Shown here piece by piece: positions 45,681 through 57,551 of a stretch of DNA of 64,000 bases. The DNA lies in assembly GCF_030052815.1 (NCBI RefSeq), contig NC_079505.1, forward strand, positions 9,588,898 to 9,652,897. The letters run 5' to 3'. Source of the DNA: Hevea brasiliensis (Eukaryota > Streptophyta > Magnoliopsida > Malpighiales > Euphorbiaceae). The notes below the pieces were generated by a model. That model was given only the letters and a program-made list of their open reading frames with translations, had not been told where the DNA came from and did no database searches. A program made the translations under genes and the position numbers. Positions within the stretch are counted from its first letter, which is position 1. Every line of letters begins with the position of its first letter.

Positions 45681-46860
45681 ATTTTAATTTCCTGCAATTT
45701 ACATTTCTGTTATCAACCTCTGGTTCCTTGATCTAAGTTGATTTTAATTTCTTGCAATTTACATTTCTGTCATCAACCTCTCGTTCCTTGAACTAAGTTG
45801 ATTTTAATTCCATGCAATTTAAATTTCCTGTCATCAACCTCTGGTTCCTTGATCTAAGTTGATTTTAATTTCATGCAATTTAAATTTCCTGTTATCAACC
45901 TCTGGTTCCTTGATCTAAGTTGATTTTAATTTCTTGCAATTTACATTCCTGTTATCAACCTCTGGTTCCTTGATCTAAGTTGATTTTAATTTCTTGCAAT
46001 TTACATTTCTGTTATCAACCTCTGGTTCCTTGATCTAAGTTGATTTTAATTTCATGCAATTTAAATTTCTGTCATCAACCTCTGGTTCCTTGATCTAAGT
46101 TGATTTTAATTTCATGCAATTTAAATTTCTGTCATCAACCTCTGGTTCCTTGATCTAAGTTGATTTTAATTTCATGCAATTTAAATTTCTGTTATCAACC
46201 TCTGGTTCCTTGATCTAAGTTGATTTTAATTTCATGCAATTTAAATTTCTGTCATCAACCTCTGGTTCCTTGATCTAAGTTGATTTTAATTTCATGCAAT
46301 TTAAATTTCTGTCATCAACCTCTGGTTCCTTGATCTAAGTTGATTTTAATTTCATGCAATTTAAATTTCTGTTATCAACCTCTGGTTCCTTGATCTAAGT
46401 TGATTTTAATTTCATGCAATTTAAATTTCCTGTTATCAACCTCTGGTTCCTTGATCTAAGTTGATTTTAATTTCATGCAATTTAAATTTCCTGTCATCAA
46501 CCTCTGGTTCCTTGATCTAAGTTGATTTTAATTCCATGCAATTTAAATTTCCTGTCATCAACCTCTGGTTCCTTGATCTAAGTTGATTTTAATTTCTTGC
46601 AATCAAGTTGATTTTAATTTCCTGCAATTTAATTTTCCTATTATCAACCTCTGGTTCCTTGATCTAAGTTGATTTTAATTTCCTGCAATTTAATTTTCCT
46701 GTTATCAACCTCTGGTTCCTTGATCTAAGTTGATTTTAATTTCTTGCAATTTACATTTTTGTTATCAACCTCTGGTTCCTTGATCTAAGTAGATTTTAAT
46801 TTCCTGCAATTTAATTTTCCTGCTATCAACCTCTGGTTTCTTGATCCAAGTTGGTTTTTA
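45681..46860 (+). repeat. 60-bp minisatellite in the 3' UTR of G (~20 copies)
   Basis: The unit reads GATTTTAATTTCATGCAATTT, then an AAATTTCTG end, TCATCAACCTCTGGTTCCTT, GATCTAAGTT. The central copies (45961-46380) keep an exact 60-base period; others are 59-61. One short unit lies at ~46600. A T/C variant at the ATCAACC junction follows a T-C-C pattern, so a 180-bp higher order exists. Tandem arrays in this position are known in Ogre elements and can seed satellite DNA. Confidence 0.95.
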
Positions 46861-46990
46861 ATTTTCTAAATATTCCAACTTAGTTGCCAATTTCTAGGTC
46901 TTAAATTTAGGTACAGCTATTCGTCCAAAATATGAGTCTGAATCTTTACATAATTCCTACACGGAAATTTTTTCCTTTAATAGAAATTAT
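46861..46990 (+). other. Distal 3' UTR of element G
   Basis: A short AT-rich stretch after the minisatellite with no feature other than the approach to the polypurine tract. Confidence 0.5.
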
Positions 46991-47004
46991 GTAAAGAGGA
47001 GCAT
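46991..47004 (+). other. Polypurine tract of element G
   Basis: GTAAAGAGGAGCAT directly precedes the 3' LTR start TGTCGACACC. Confidence 0.82.
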
Positions 47005-47589
47005 TGTCGACACCATATTTTGGCGATCCCCAAAATCAATAAAACTTTGAAACCGATCCGGTACTAAGTCTCCTTGACGACTAATCACATTTCGATCCCT
47101 CTTTGATAGGTGTCACAATTCCGATCTCTCCCGCAAAGAATTAAATCAAATTGTTAAGTTCTCGCATCGATCAAAGCTTTACGATCTATCGCTCACGATC
47201 TCTCAAACCCATTATCGAAACTCGGGACCGTCAAGTATATTCCTAATAAGCGAAATGAGCGGCACTAGATCTTTTCTTACGGTTTTATTGCCGATCTCCT
47301 TTTGAAAGATTAAGAGCTAAGGTTTTGGTTTGGTTTAATGAGGATTCGATCTTAAGTGTTCAAGTTAAATTTTCAATTTTAATCAAGTCCCATTCAGCAT
47401 TTCTTCCCCAGATCTCATGCTTATTGTGCTTTCCGATCTCTTATACTTAGATTAATAATTGCATTTAGTTCTTGTTTCGCTATGCTCATACAATCAAATA
47501 CTTAGGCAATTCGGAGATTTTCCAATCACATCCATTCATTGAACAAAGAGACATTCCATTTCATTTCATTTTTGTACAAGCTATTGGTG

Positions 47590-49405
47590 GAGGGTCACCC
47601 GACTGATTTACATTTTGCTCACTCTCTCTCTCACCCTCGGCTTCCTCCTCACTTTGTCCTCATCGTCGCCCTCGGGGCCAGTCGGCCATCAGAGAAGTCT
47701 TCTTACAGGTAGCAGCAGGTTCGGCCAAGAGATCCTTGTGAGCATTCACATAGGCTCGGCTATTCCGTCACCATCTCTTCATCTTTCTCCTTAAGCTCCT
47801 CGTCTTTCTCCTTGAGTTCCTCGATGAGTTGAGCGACTGGCGGCTTTGTTGGCACAAGCGCTGGACTTCTCAGAGAGCCGATCCCTTTCGGCCAGAACAT
47901 GAGGCTGTTCGGCGGCTTGTCTTCATAGTACTTCGCCGTCCCTCAACTTGAGATATATAATCCGGCGGATGAGAGTTGGGATCGGAGGAAGCCACTTCTG
48001 ATTTTTCTTCCGATCTCCTTACCCGAATTGAACCTTTTCCCAAACCATGAGTGCGATTCACGGGCACTCCACGTTCGAGCTCATGGATTGAGTCAAGATA
48101 TCATCAAGGCTGTTCGAGATAGCTGTCGATCCTCGAAGGAAGATGGAAGACCCCAAGACTTGGGCAAAAGCGGGGTTCTCCCGACAGTCGGTTATTCTTG
48201 AGGACTCGATTAGCTTTTGGCGCCACGAGAAGAGGTCCTCCCGGAAGATTGAGAAGGACCCCTTTCCGTGCTTGGAACAAGCTGGAAGAAGCGGAGGCTG
48301 CTCTTCCAATCTAGGAGAGATCGGACGGCTTGATGGTCGGATCCGAAGGTTGAGGCGGGTCCCCTTGTACTTCCCAGTTCATGACCGGTGTTGAAGCATT
48401 TCCGACGTTTCATCTCCTTTATTTTGGAAGATCTCTTTGTCCTTCTTAGCTTCCTAGAACCCTCACCACCCGCCATACCTGCACAAAGAAAAGGTCAGTG
48501 AGATCGCTAAGGTCCTGAGAGCTGAGATATAGAAAATACCAATGCCGAGGTCAGAGAGCGGAAGTTCGCGGTCTTGGCCGGTGGCGATTGAATAGTCTAA
48601 TGGTGCAACTCGGCAGTCACCGCATCCAAACAAGAATACTTTTGAGTGGCGGCCAGACTCTTCAGATCCATCACTATTAAGCTTTCCTCCTGGTTCAGGG
48701 TAATATGCTTCGGAAGCAAAGGCCCCTGGTACCACCAGTCTGAGGAAGTCCTCAAGCGGCTCGGATCTTTGCTCCTCGGAATGAAGAAAGCAGTTCTTCC
48801 AATTCTTAAGGGATGAGGCGGTCGGAAAAGAGCCCAATGAGGCTTCGCTGAAAGAACCGATGTTCGTCATCCTTTCGGCGAGTTAGTCTGTGCAGCTCGG
48901 CGAACACCTTAGCCGTAGGTCTGATTCCCTTAGCTCGGCATAGACCTCGGAAGGCTACCAAGATCCGCCACGAGTTAGGGTGAATTTGAGCAATGCACGC
49001 TCGGTGAAGTTTTAGGACCTCCTTATAGAAGTCATCTAGAGGGAACCGAAGACCGGCCTTTAACTGTTCCTCGTACACCATAACCATGTCATTCTCTTCA
49101 AAGGAGTGATCGACGCGAAGATCGCCGTGGCACTTGATTAGCTCGTACGAATCGGGCTGAATGTTGTATTCTTGGCTAAGCGATTGCGGTCAGTTCTCGA
49201 AGAACCGACGGTAGCTCGTCTATAGGGAGAGTCTCCCTCCCTGAAACAGGTGCACGCCTTGATGGTATGATCCGCCCCCGAGCTGGAACGGAGACCCTAG
49301 GGGGTTCAGGTTGCGTGCTTGGCCCGACTACCTCTTCTTCATCGGACGACCATGAGAACTGAATGGAAGGAGGGCTCGCCGCTCTCTGACCTTCGACACG
49401 CTCAT
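47590..49405 (-). pseudogene. Antisense gene in the 3' LTR of G: Transposase_28-like protein (second copy)
   Basis: A second copy of the gene in the left LTR, with ATG at 49405 and TATA at 49562-49570. Here the central domain is intact and continues further than in the left copy: MVMVYEEQLKAGLRFPLDDF, IHPNSWRILVAFRGLCRAKG, then TAKVFAELHRLTRRKDDEHR. Upstream an open reading through EYNIQPDSYELIKCHGDLRV joins it. The intron at 48479-48539 is conserved. Other parts are broken: the basic patch after the intron reads KLRRTKRSS after a frameshift, and the stop region differs. Because the two copies are broken at different places, both descend from a gene that was open when G inserted, or else the breaks are sequencing artefacts. 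Confidence 0.7.
48479..48539 (-). other. Predicted intron of the antisense LTR gene (3' LTR copy)
   Basis: The same 61-base GT...AG segment as at 30715-30775, with only one or two base differences. Confidence 0.65.
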
Positions 49406-49561
49406 TTTCAAAGGAAATAAAGAACTTAAACTAAAATGAAGATCAAAGCCCTTACCGGAGTCTGATCGGCGTCGGAAGAACTTGGGAAAAATGAGAGACC
49501 TTCGAAGTTGTGAGCAAGAGGCTGAAAATGGAATGAGAGAGCAAATGGCTAACCCCCATCC

Positions 49562-49570
49562 CTATTTATA
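49562..49570 (-). promoter_or_regulatory. TATA box of the antisense LTR gene (3' LTR copy)
   Basis: The minus strand reads TATAAATAG. The palindrome GAGCATTTAATGCTC lies at 49578-49592. Confidence 0.65.
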
Positions 49571-50973
49571 CTAGTCAGAGCATTTAATGCTCACGAGGTT
49601 CCATGCGATTGCATCGGTTAGCAGGATTAGCGGTGTTACGACACGTCTCGAACATTAGAGATCGGTTAACTGGAGATCGACATAATAAGTTGAATATTTT
49701 GAATGAAGGATCAGTTAAGAGTCGTTTTGTTAGGAACCAGATCGGACAAATATATCAGAGATCGGAAAATAATCAATAAGATAATAATTGGAGAAACAAG
49801 ACTTTTATTTCCAAAAAGATCGGATTACATCATTAGGGCGATCTCTAGGGATCGGATTACAATAAAGGTCTAACTACATCATTTGGGCGATCTCTAGAGA
49901 TCTGATTACATTAACGGATTACATCATCTGGGCGATCTCTAAGGATCGGAATACATTGGAGATCTGATTATATCAAAAGGCTGATCTAAGGATCAGTTTA
50001 TAACTGATCCCAAGGATATTGCCGACCGGATGCTTCATCCGCTGTCGGAACACCCAATGTGGGAGGAAACCGCTGTCGGAACACTCAATGTGATGAGAAG
50101 CTGAATGAACTCAGTTGAGCGACTCGAGATCGGTACAAGAGTCCAATACTGAATCGGTCAAATCCGGTTCTCTCACCATCGTCGATTAGGGTTATGCGAT
50201 CAAGGATCGTAAATTTTCAGCCGGTGGTTAAAGAAGCTCATCGGATAGGGATCAACAACCTCAATCATGGCCGGAACTTCCACGGGCGGCTAGAACGAGG
50301 AAAATAAGAAAGGAAGAGGAAAATCGGATGAAGGAAATGTCTGCATCAGAGGGTATATATAGGGAAAATGAGCATTTATTCTTGAGCGAGAAAGCGAGCA
50401 ACGCCGGGAATCGAGGGCAATTAATGCTTTGACCGACCGGACCTAAGGAAGTGAAAGGTCGGAATAATAGATCGGAAGATGGGAGACCGGCATGAAAGAT
50501 CGGAAAGAACATGTGAAAGAGATCGAGAAGAGGAGGATCGGAAGGCAAAAGAATAAGACAAATCCCAAATAACCGTCGTCGAATCGGTAGAGGTAGTTAA
50601 AGCGTTGCGAGCAGAGATCTCCACCCATACGCCTAAGAATCGCCCGCAATCTTGTGGTGCGAGGGTATGTCATGGCGATCCTGTACATCCCAATCTCCAC
50701 CGTTGATCCCACTTGTAAGGACAAACCGGAACCCTTGGATCAAGAGAGAAGGCGACAATACGGCGTCTTTCGCTCTTAGCCCTTAGATCGTTCGGACAAG
50801 AAGATGCGGGGCCGTCAGTTGAAAGAAGAAAAGGACAAAGCGTTACGAAGAGGATCTCGACCATTCATTTTGATTCTCTTTAATTCCTGGACATCCGATC
50901 ATGTCCTTCGAAATCTTGACCCTCCATCTCCCTCAAAATAAATCCTGACCCTCCACGAGGAGCGCCCGATTCC

Positions 50974-50981
50974 TATAAATA
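50974..50981 (+). promoter_or_regulatory. Sense TATA box of the 3' LTR of G
   Basis: TATAAATA followed by GCTGCATG; the counterpart of 33214-33221. In this LTR it would fire outward into element F. Confidence 0.7.
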
Positions 50982-51960
50982 GCTGCATGAAAAACTGTTC
51001 AAGGGACGGACGGACAAAAAAGAGAGGCTGTTATTATAGTGGAAGAACTCTGAAAACTTCATTCGATTTGTTATTCCGCTACTTTGAAGTGTTGATTGGA
51101 AAAACTTTTGAAACTAGTTTTACGAAGTGTTTCTTGAAAAGGATTACGAATCTGGAACTCTACATTTCGGTTTGTTCATTATCTGGTCACACCCTCACTT
51201 TGACCCTTTATCATCTCTGTTTTCATTCCCCTTTGTCTAAGCTAAACTTCATTCCACTCGGCTTTTATCTTAATCGATTATATTTTAGCTAAGCTCCCTT
51301 CACTTCCCAGCGAACATCGGCTCTCGGGCTAATCAGTCCTTTGTCTTATCTCTGTTTGCCACCCCGTAACTATTTTAGTAGATTTGGCTCCTCACAGGTA
51401 AGAGTTCATATTGCTGTTTTACTAAGTGTTTACATTTATCTTGTTCTTCTTACGTATGTGATTTTCTCCAAGTTCATTTTGTGCAAAAGGACCCAAAAGA
51501 ATGTTACTCTCGAGTTATCTCTTTAGTGGTTAGTCCGTCATTTTATTAATCGTCGTTATTTCTGAATGCCAGTTTTTCTGGTTCCTAGTAGCGTGTAAAT
51601 GGTCAGGCAAGACGTAGGTAACTGCAACTTAGAGGTCTCTTTTAAAAGAGAGAACCTGAATAACACGTCAGGAAAATAGCCAAACTATTAGGCTGACGTA
51701 GGCAGCAATTCGGCAAAGGTGCCATAAAGTGGAATAAAACCAAAAAAAACGGAGCAGAATAGATCGGTTATTAATAGATATTGGTAAAATGAATACATGG
51801 AAGGTCAGTAAGTCAAGTCTAGTTTTCCCCATCTAGCCGAAAGGTGTCAAGAAGCCTTATCCCCAACATCTTTGAATGCCAGGATCCTTAGCTTTAGGTT
51901 CTTAGGACACCAAAGTTCGGGAGATCGGAAAAGTCCCTTTCAGGCTCCTGATAATTTAAA

Positions 51961-52260
51961 AGAGATCGGAGGAGAGTTCTTATCCGGTCTCAACTCAAAA
52001 TTTTAATAACTATTAAATAGAGATCGGAGGAGGGTTCTTATCCGGTCTCCACTCAAAGTTTTAATAAATAACCATTAAATAGAGATCGGAGAAGAGTTCT
52101 TATCCGGTCTCAACTCAAAATTTTAATAACTATAAAATAGAGATCGGAGGAGGGTTCTTATCAGGTCTCTACTCAAAATTTTAATAAATAACCATTAAAT
52201 AGAGATCGGAGGAGGGTTCTTATCCGATTCTCACACCAAATCTTAACACATGCATAAAAT
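51961..52260 (+). repeat. Alternating 58/62-bp repeats, 3' LTR copy
   Basis: AGAGATCGGA starts at 51961, 52019, 52081, 52139 and 52201, with the same spacings as in the 5' LTR. Confidence 0.92.
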
Positions 52261-52644
52261 AATCTCAGAACTAAAAATTCGTAACGTCAATTCACTAAGG
52301 TGGTCTCATCTACTTGTGTATCTGGGTGATCCAAATTCAGTGAGAAATCAAATGTTCCTTTAGCCAAAAGGATTAACATTCCCATTCAAGCCCTCCTAAC
52401 TAATTTATAAAGAACGCAAAATTAAATCTACTTACCCTTATCAAGGGACGAGGTGGGGTGCCTAACACCTTCCCCACCCGTTTACGAACCCCGAACCTAG
52501 AATCTCTGTTTTGAAGTGGTTTCATTTTTAATTTATCTTCCCAAATGGTTTTCTTTAGTTTCCCTCAAAACTAAGGTGGCGACTCCTCACTTTTCCCACT
52601 TCGGTGAGTGATCGTCCAGGCGACCGCAAAATCCCTTTGCGACA

Positions 52645-55600
52645 CAAATTACATAAATTTACATGATTTATAAACTAATTACACAAGTTCATAATTTACA
52701 TAATGTACAAAATACATAAAATAAATTATATAGGCCCTATCTACATGCATTGCTGAGGAGGTGACAATCTTGAATACTTCAGAAACTTCTGCAGATCAGT
52801 ACTTCAAGATCTCTATTCAATATTCACTGGGCTTGACCTTTAGTACCTACGCGAAGGAAACAAATCTATCGCGCTAAGCATTTCTGCTTAGTGGTGCAAT
52901 AATATAACAAGAAAATAATATATACAAATACATAAAGGAATGGATTATAATTTGGTCAACTATTCTTTGTTCTAATTTATTCCTCTTCAGAAGCTTTTAA
53001 TTCTTAAATTCACTGTACCATCCCCAAAAATTCCAAGAAATTAAGTTATATCTCTATTGCAAATCTTTTTATCATTTCTTTTAATACTTTTTAGGTTATC
53101 GCAGATTATTTCATAATAATTAAATTTTAATATCTTTTCAATTCATTTCAATTCTTTCTGCTAAATAACTAATCTAATTTATTTTAAATATTCTTACTCA
53201 TTTATTTAATTGCTAATATTTTAAGTTGCTAATATTCTTAACTTATTGTTTAGTCGAAGGCTAATTACATCTTATGATATTAACTCTTTCTAGCATTTTA
53301 TTAATCATTTTCTTGATGATTTTAAAGTCTCTTTTTATTGCAATCATTCTCGTTCTTTATCTTGATATTTAATCTCCTTACTTCCTTTAATAATCAATTC
53401 AATTATATTTATACTTTTTCATGCCCAAGTAACCTATACAAATTGACCGGACTGGATAAACATATAAACTAGCACTAGGTACCTGGTACCTTGGGCCGTC
53501 ACACCATCAGTCATAGTGTGTCTCCCGGTGTGCAAATAGAATGGCTAATAAGCCATAAAAGCAATAAGGCATAAAGCCAAGTATAACATCATAATCAATA
53601 TAGCCATAGGCTATCATATCACAGAATGGCATGAAGCCATATGCAGTACTGCTATCAGAACCCTATTGGCATGCCAACCTATCCAAACCAATCACACTAA
53701 GCCTACTAGGGCATATTACAAAGTTATTTCTTGAATATTTGTACTTAACATGTAAGGTTACTATTTATTTGGTCATTTAAGTCAAAATATTGACTTTCTC
53801 ATATATAATAGTTACATGACTTTTAATCACATAGATTTATCACATTTTGGTTCCCAAAAGTGTTGACATTAGTTGCTAATCCATACTTCTAACCAATGGA
53901 AAATAAATCAAATATTTTAGTTTTAGGTGCTAGAGTTCACTATTCCATTAGGCCATTCTACAGTGAGAATTTGGCAAACTGTTCTTGATCAAAGTTGTTC
54001 TTTATTGTGTCTAGTTACATTTCACTTTTTGAATCACCCCATTTGGAGTTTTCTAACTTAAGTTATGACTATTTCACCATAACTGGTCTGATTGCCTTTA
54101 CCCAGAATTTCTGAGCAATTTTTGGTTCTGTCAGATTTGGTAGTTCAACTTTAGCTAGCAATTTCATTTAGTTAAGTCCAGAATTTGAGTTTGTGTTCTA
54201 TGAAAGTTATAGGGCTATGTCTCGGCTTTCTTTCGGTATAAAATTCAGGTCAATTGGACCTTTCTACACTGAGTTATGACCAAATGAATGAACACTATTC
54301 ATTTGGTCATTTTCAAGGGATAGCATATTGGTCACCCGGATTAGGTCACTTTTTAGGGCCACTTATTTTGGTTTTCTGGGATAGATTCCTTCATCAAATT
54401 TGTTGCATTTTGTGTCTAGTTTAACCTCCAATTAGCCTTGCACCAATTGGAGTTACCTATTTTGAGTTATAACCCCAAGAGCACACTGGATTCAAAGGGT
54501 CTAGAATGCACACTTAAGGCAGTCTAATTCTTTACATTAGTTAATGTCACCAATCACTCCATTTTCAATTCAAACTACACCAAATGGTCACTAAATAACC
54601 ATTACAACATCATTTTGTGTTAAATTGCATCTACCTCCGTATTTGAGTTTCAAACCCTAGCCTTAAAATTCCAAAGTTTCAAATTCTTGCACTAAACTCA
54701 TAAATTAATATTTTAAGTAATACAATCATATCAAGGGTAGCCTATTCACTCATTTAATCCAAAGAAAACATCAAAACCATAACAAGTCCATGGCTGCCGA
54801 AATTGGTGGAATTAATTCATGCAAAACTCGTTTCAATTCTCTTAATTTCACCCTCATTTCATACTCCACATGATATATATTCAAAGTTTTAAGGATGAAT
54901 TTGCACTAACCTTGTTATGTGTCAATCCAAGCTTGACAAACTCCTTTATTTTCACTTCTTTTTGCTGCCCAAGTCTTGCTCTATTGGTGATGACAAGTTT
55001 TTGTGAAGGAAATATGGGCTTTTAAGGTGATTTTGGTTAAACTCCAAGTTTTAATGTGTTAAATTATTTTAATCATTTGACCTAGTTCCTTTGGGTTTTG
55101 GGTTTTGGTTAAAAGACCAATATTGTAGACCTATGTTTTATAAAACTTTTGCCATTGGTTTCATTACATTTAAATTTTTATAGGATAAGTTATGGCCATT
55201 TTGCAAAAACTGGTCGGGTAGTCTAAGTCCAGAAAATTCTGTGCAGAATGGTTCAGGTCAGTTTGGTGTCCTAATTTAAGTCAACAATTTTCATTAGGTT
55301 AGAGTCATTTCTGGGCTTGGTGTTCTCATTGAAAGTTGTAGTACTATGTCTAAGCTTTCCAATGGTATAAGATTCAAATCATTTGGACCTACCTAAAGAG
55401 AGTTAGGGCCAAATGTAATATTCATTTGGTCATTTTTCTGGGTTTAGTGTTTGGATATCCAGATTGGACCAGCAAATTGGTTAACTTATAAATAGAATTT
55501 GGGTAGGGTTTCTTCCTGAAAAATGGGGTATTTTAAGTCTAGTTTCACCTCCAATTAGCTTCATACTAATTGGAGTCACACAACTTCAGTTATAGGTCAA

Positions 55601-56893
55601 AAAAGACCCTGGACTCATAGGTCTGAATTTCTGCACATGAAACATCACTTCCAATATTCCATCCTCCTTACTCCCAATTGCAATTTATCACTCATAACAC
55701 TTCAAATGATCAACAAACAGCCTCAACAAGATCAATCTCAAGCCATATCACCAAGGTAACAAAATCAACTCAAACCCTAACTCAAGGTCTCAATTTATGC
55801 ACACCACATGTAAATCAACTTATTAATCACATTTACCCATTAATCAACACTTATAACCACAAGTATAACCTTCATGTCATCAAAATCCTATCAATTCTCA
55901 TAGCTGCTAAAAATTTAATTTTACATAAAGTTATCATTTTCTTTTTATTTCAAGTAATTTCAACTCTTTTTAAGTCTAAATTAAACTTTAAACAAAATAG
56001 ATAATGATATTAGGCACTAGCCTCTTTTGGGAGCAAACTTGAGCTTATAAATCTCCTTTATTTCTCCTTCAAATTGCTGCCTAGAAATGTTTTAAGGTGT
56101 GAGGAGAAATTTTAGTGAAGACAAGGTAGAGTTTTATGGTGTAATTGAGTGAGAAATGGGGCTTGGGTGAAGGAAAATGGAGGAGCTCTAATGGTGATTC
56201 TCGGCAAGAAGAAGAAAGAAGAGTAATCTGAATTTTTTCTTTCATTATCTGCCCATTTAATTCATTTTAAGTGAGTTATAGCCATGTGTCACAATGTGAT
56301 TGGGTGGGAGTGCTTTAGTGACATCATACCATGCCATAAATCTAATTAAATTCCATTTTCTTTTCTTCCTTTCCTTTCTTCTTTCTACTCATTTTTTTTA
56401 TTAAATTTTTAGTAATATTTATTCATTTTTTTATGTCATATAATTTATTTACTTAATTGGACAAGTCGGTCAAAAATCATCTTCGAAGACGAAATGACAA
56501 AAATGCCCTCCATTTGGCTTATTGAGCCAAAATATCTGTACCGATCGAAAAATTTTTCTAAGCCTTTTATTGGCATTCTAATGCCATAGAAACCTCAATG
56601 ACTCTTCTCTAGAGTCTCTAAAATTATTTTATAAATTTTCTCCTGGGTTTAGGGCTCCTAGCTATGAATACTGCAACTTCCCACTAGGTTACCCATCGCT
56701 AGGGCACCAGCTCATTTAACTTGGTTGCATTTTATTTCTAAACTTTTTTCCCTAAATTTTTCTTATTATTATTTGAGTTATTTATGACTCCTCACTTTAG
56801 TCTAAATATTTTTTCAGACGTTCTAGCTGTCAGGACCGATACTGGTCACCTGAACAGTAGAATGTACAGAATGGCTACAGTGAGAGTGTTACA
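52645..56893 (-). repeat. 5' LTR of element F, segment right of element G
   Basis: Resumes with CAAATTACATAAATTTAC, as in the uninterrupted LTR at 21139, and ends at GTGAGAGTGTTACA. It contains the empty site of the RTE LINE (54738-54752), the stem-loop at 52874-52891 and the ~200-bp modules at ~54000-54450 and ~55130-55560. No coding region. Confidence 0.92.
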
Positions 56894-57551
56894 GTACCTC
56901 TTACAAAGTTGCATCTTGTTGAACTACATGAGGGTTTGATTCTCCCTCAAAAGGAGATATGTAGGAAGTTTTTAGGAATTTTAAGCAATGCTTTAATTTG
57001 AATCCTTAAAAATCATATCATATCACTGCATGTTATTTCAAAATAAGTTTTTTTAAATCAAGTTGCATTTTTTTTTTTAGAATAATAAGAGTATTTGATT
57101 CTCCCTCAGAAAGAGATATGTAGGAAGCTTGGAGATTCTAGGTTCAAAGGCTCAAACCCTTTAAAATCACACATTTTTGCTACAGCCTATGTAACTATTA
57201 GTCTCAGAAGAAGCAAGAAGCATAGCCAAAGTCCTGACATAACTTAAGCAGTGAGTATATCACAGATGGTGGTATACTCAAAACCTCACTTCTTTACATT
57301 ATATGAGTCCACATACTTTGACAAACTTTGGCAGTTGTAGGAAGGGAGGCGTGAGGCGAAATATCATCCATTGGAATTATATAAAATGCACAAGGTAATG
57401 CCCAATCAAGATGGTGGAGTCACAATGGTCTCACTTAAGTACCACCTCCTTAGACAACATTTCCTAGACATGCATTTCATACAATCTTAATAGAATCAAA
57501 CCACTGGTAAGTACCGTCTTCCCATAACACTACCACGATACTAAGGATTTA
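56894..57551 (+). repeat. Tat-like LTR/UTR remnant
   Basis: GAACTACATGAGGGTTTGAT followed by CTCCCTC and GGAGATATGTAGGAAG resembles, in reverse orientation, the 3' UTR of element H (61200-61320). A second diverged copy (CTCCCTCAGAAAGAGATATG) lies at ~57103-57122. The rest has no recognised feature. It is probably a broken plus-strand Tat-lineage element cut by F and H. Confidence 0.5.

Larger units (their letters stand above)
29209..52644 (+). mobile_element. Element G: Ogre/Tat-type giant Ty3-gypsy retrotransposon (23,436 bp)
   Basis: LTRs of 5685 and 5640 bp bound a 12.1-kb internal region. The target duplication CAAAT (29204-29208 and 52645-52649) is perfect. Hallmarks of the Ogre group of the Tat lineage are all visible: very long LTRs, a TTGGCGACTCC primer site, an extra ORF1 upstream of gag, an intron between protease and RT, a second RNase H after the first, and a tandem-repeat 3' UTR. 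It also carries an antisense gene inside each LTR. Nearly all sense frames are broken by small frameshifts, many at CCG/CAG/CTG sites, so either the copy is decaying or the consensus is faulty. Confidence 0.93.
47005..52644 (+). repeat. 3' LTR of element G (5640 bp)
   Basis: Matches 29209-34893 over its whole length and ends TTTGCGACA before the target repeat CAAAT. Most differences from the 5' LTR are 1-3-base indels at CCG, CAG and CTG, for example CCCCGG against CCGG, GGCTGTC against GGTGTC, and ACCAGTC against ACGATC in the first 250 bases. Confidence 0.93.
20774..56893 (-). mobile_element. Element F: Tekay-type LTR element with almost no internal region, split by a LINE and by element G
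   Basis: Two LTRs of ~4.55 and ~4.61 kb (after removing later insertions) flank a 212-bp internal stretch that has a polypurine tract at one end and a primer site at the other. All of gag-pol is missing. The left (3') LTR holds an RTE LINE and the right (5') LTR holds the 23.4-kb Ogre-type element G, so F is older than both. The outer flanks do not form a target duplication, which suggests rearrangement or recombination between copies. Confidence 0.85.

Noticed and set aside
45681..46860. Regular 60-bp array as a CRISPR
   Set aside because: No unique spacers alternate with repeats; the whole 60-bp unit repeats, and it lies in a plant retrotransposon 3' UTR.
55678..56004. 108-codon ORF in the right LTR of F
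   Set aside because: The matching stretch of the left LTR (27480-27760) is diverged and the frame is not conserved; no domain.
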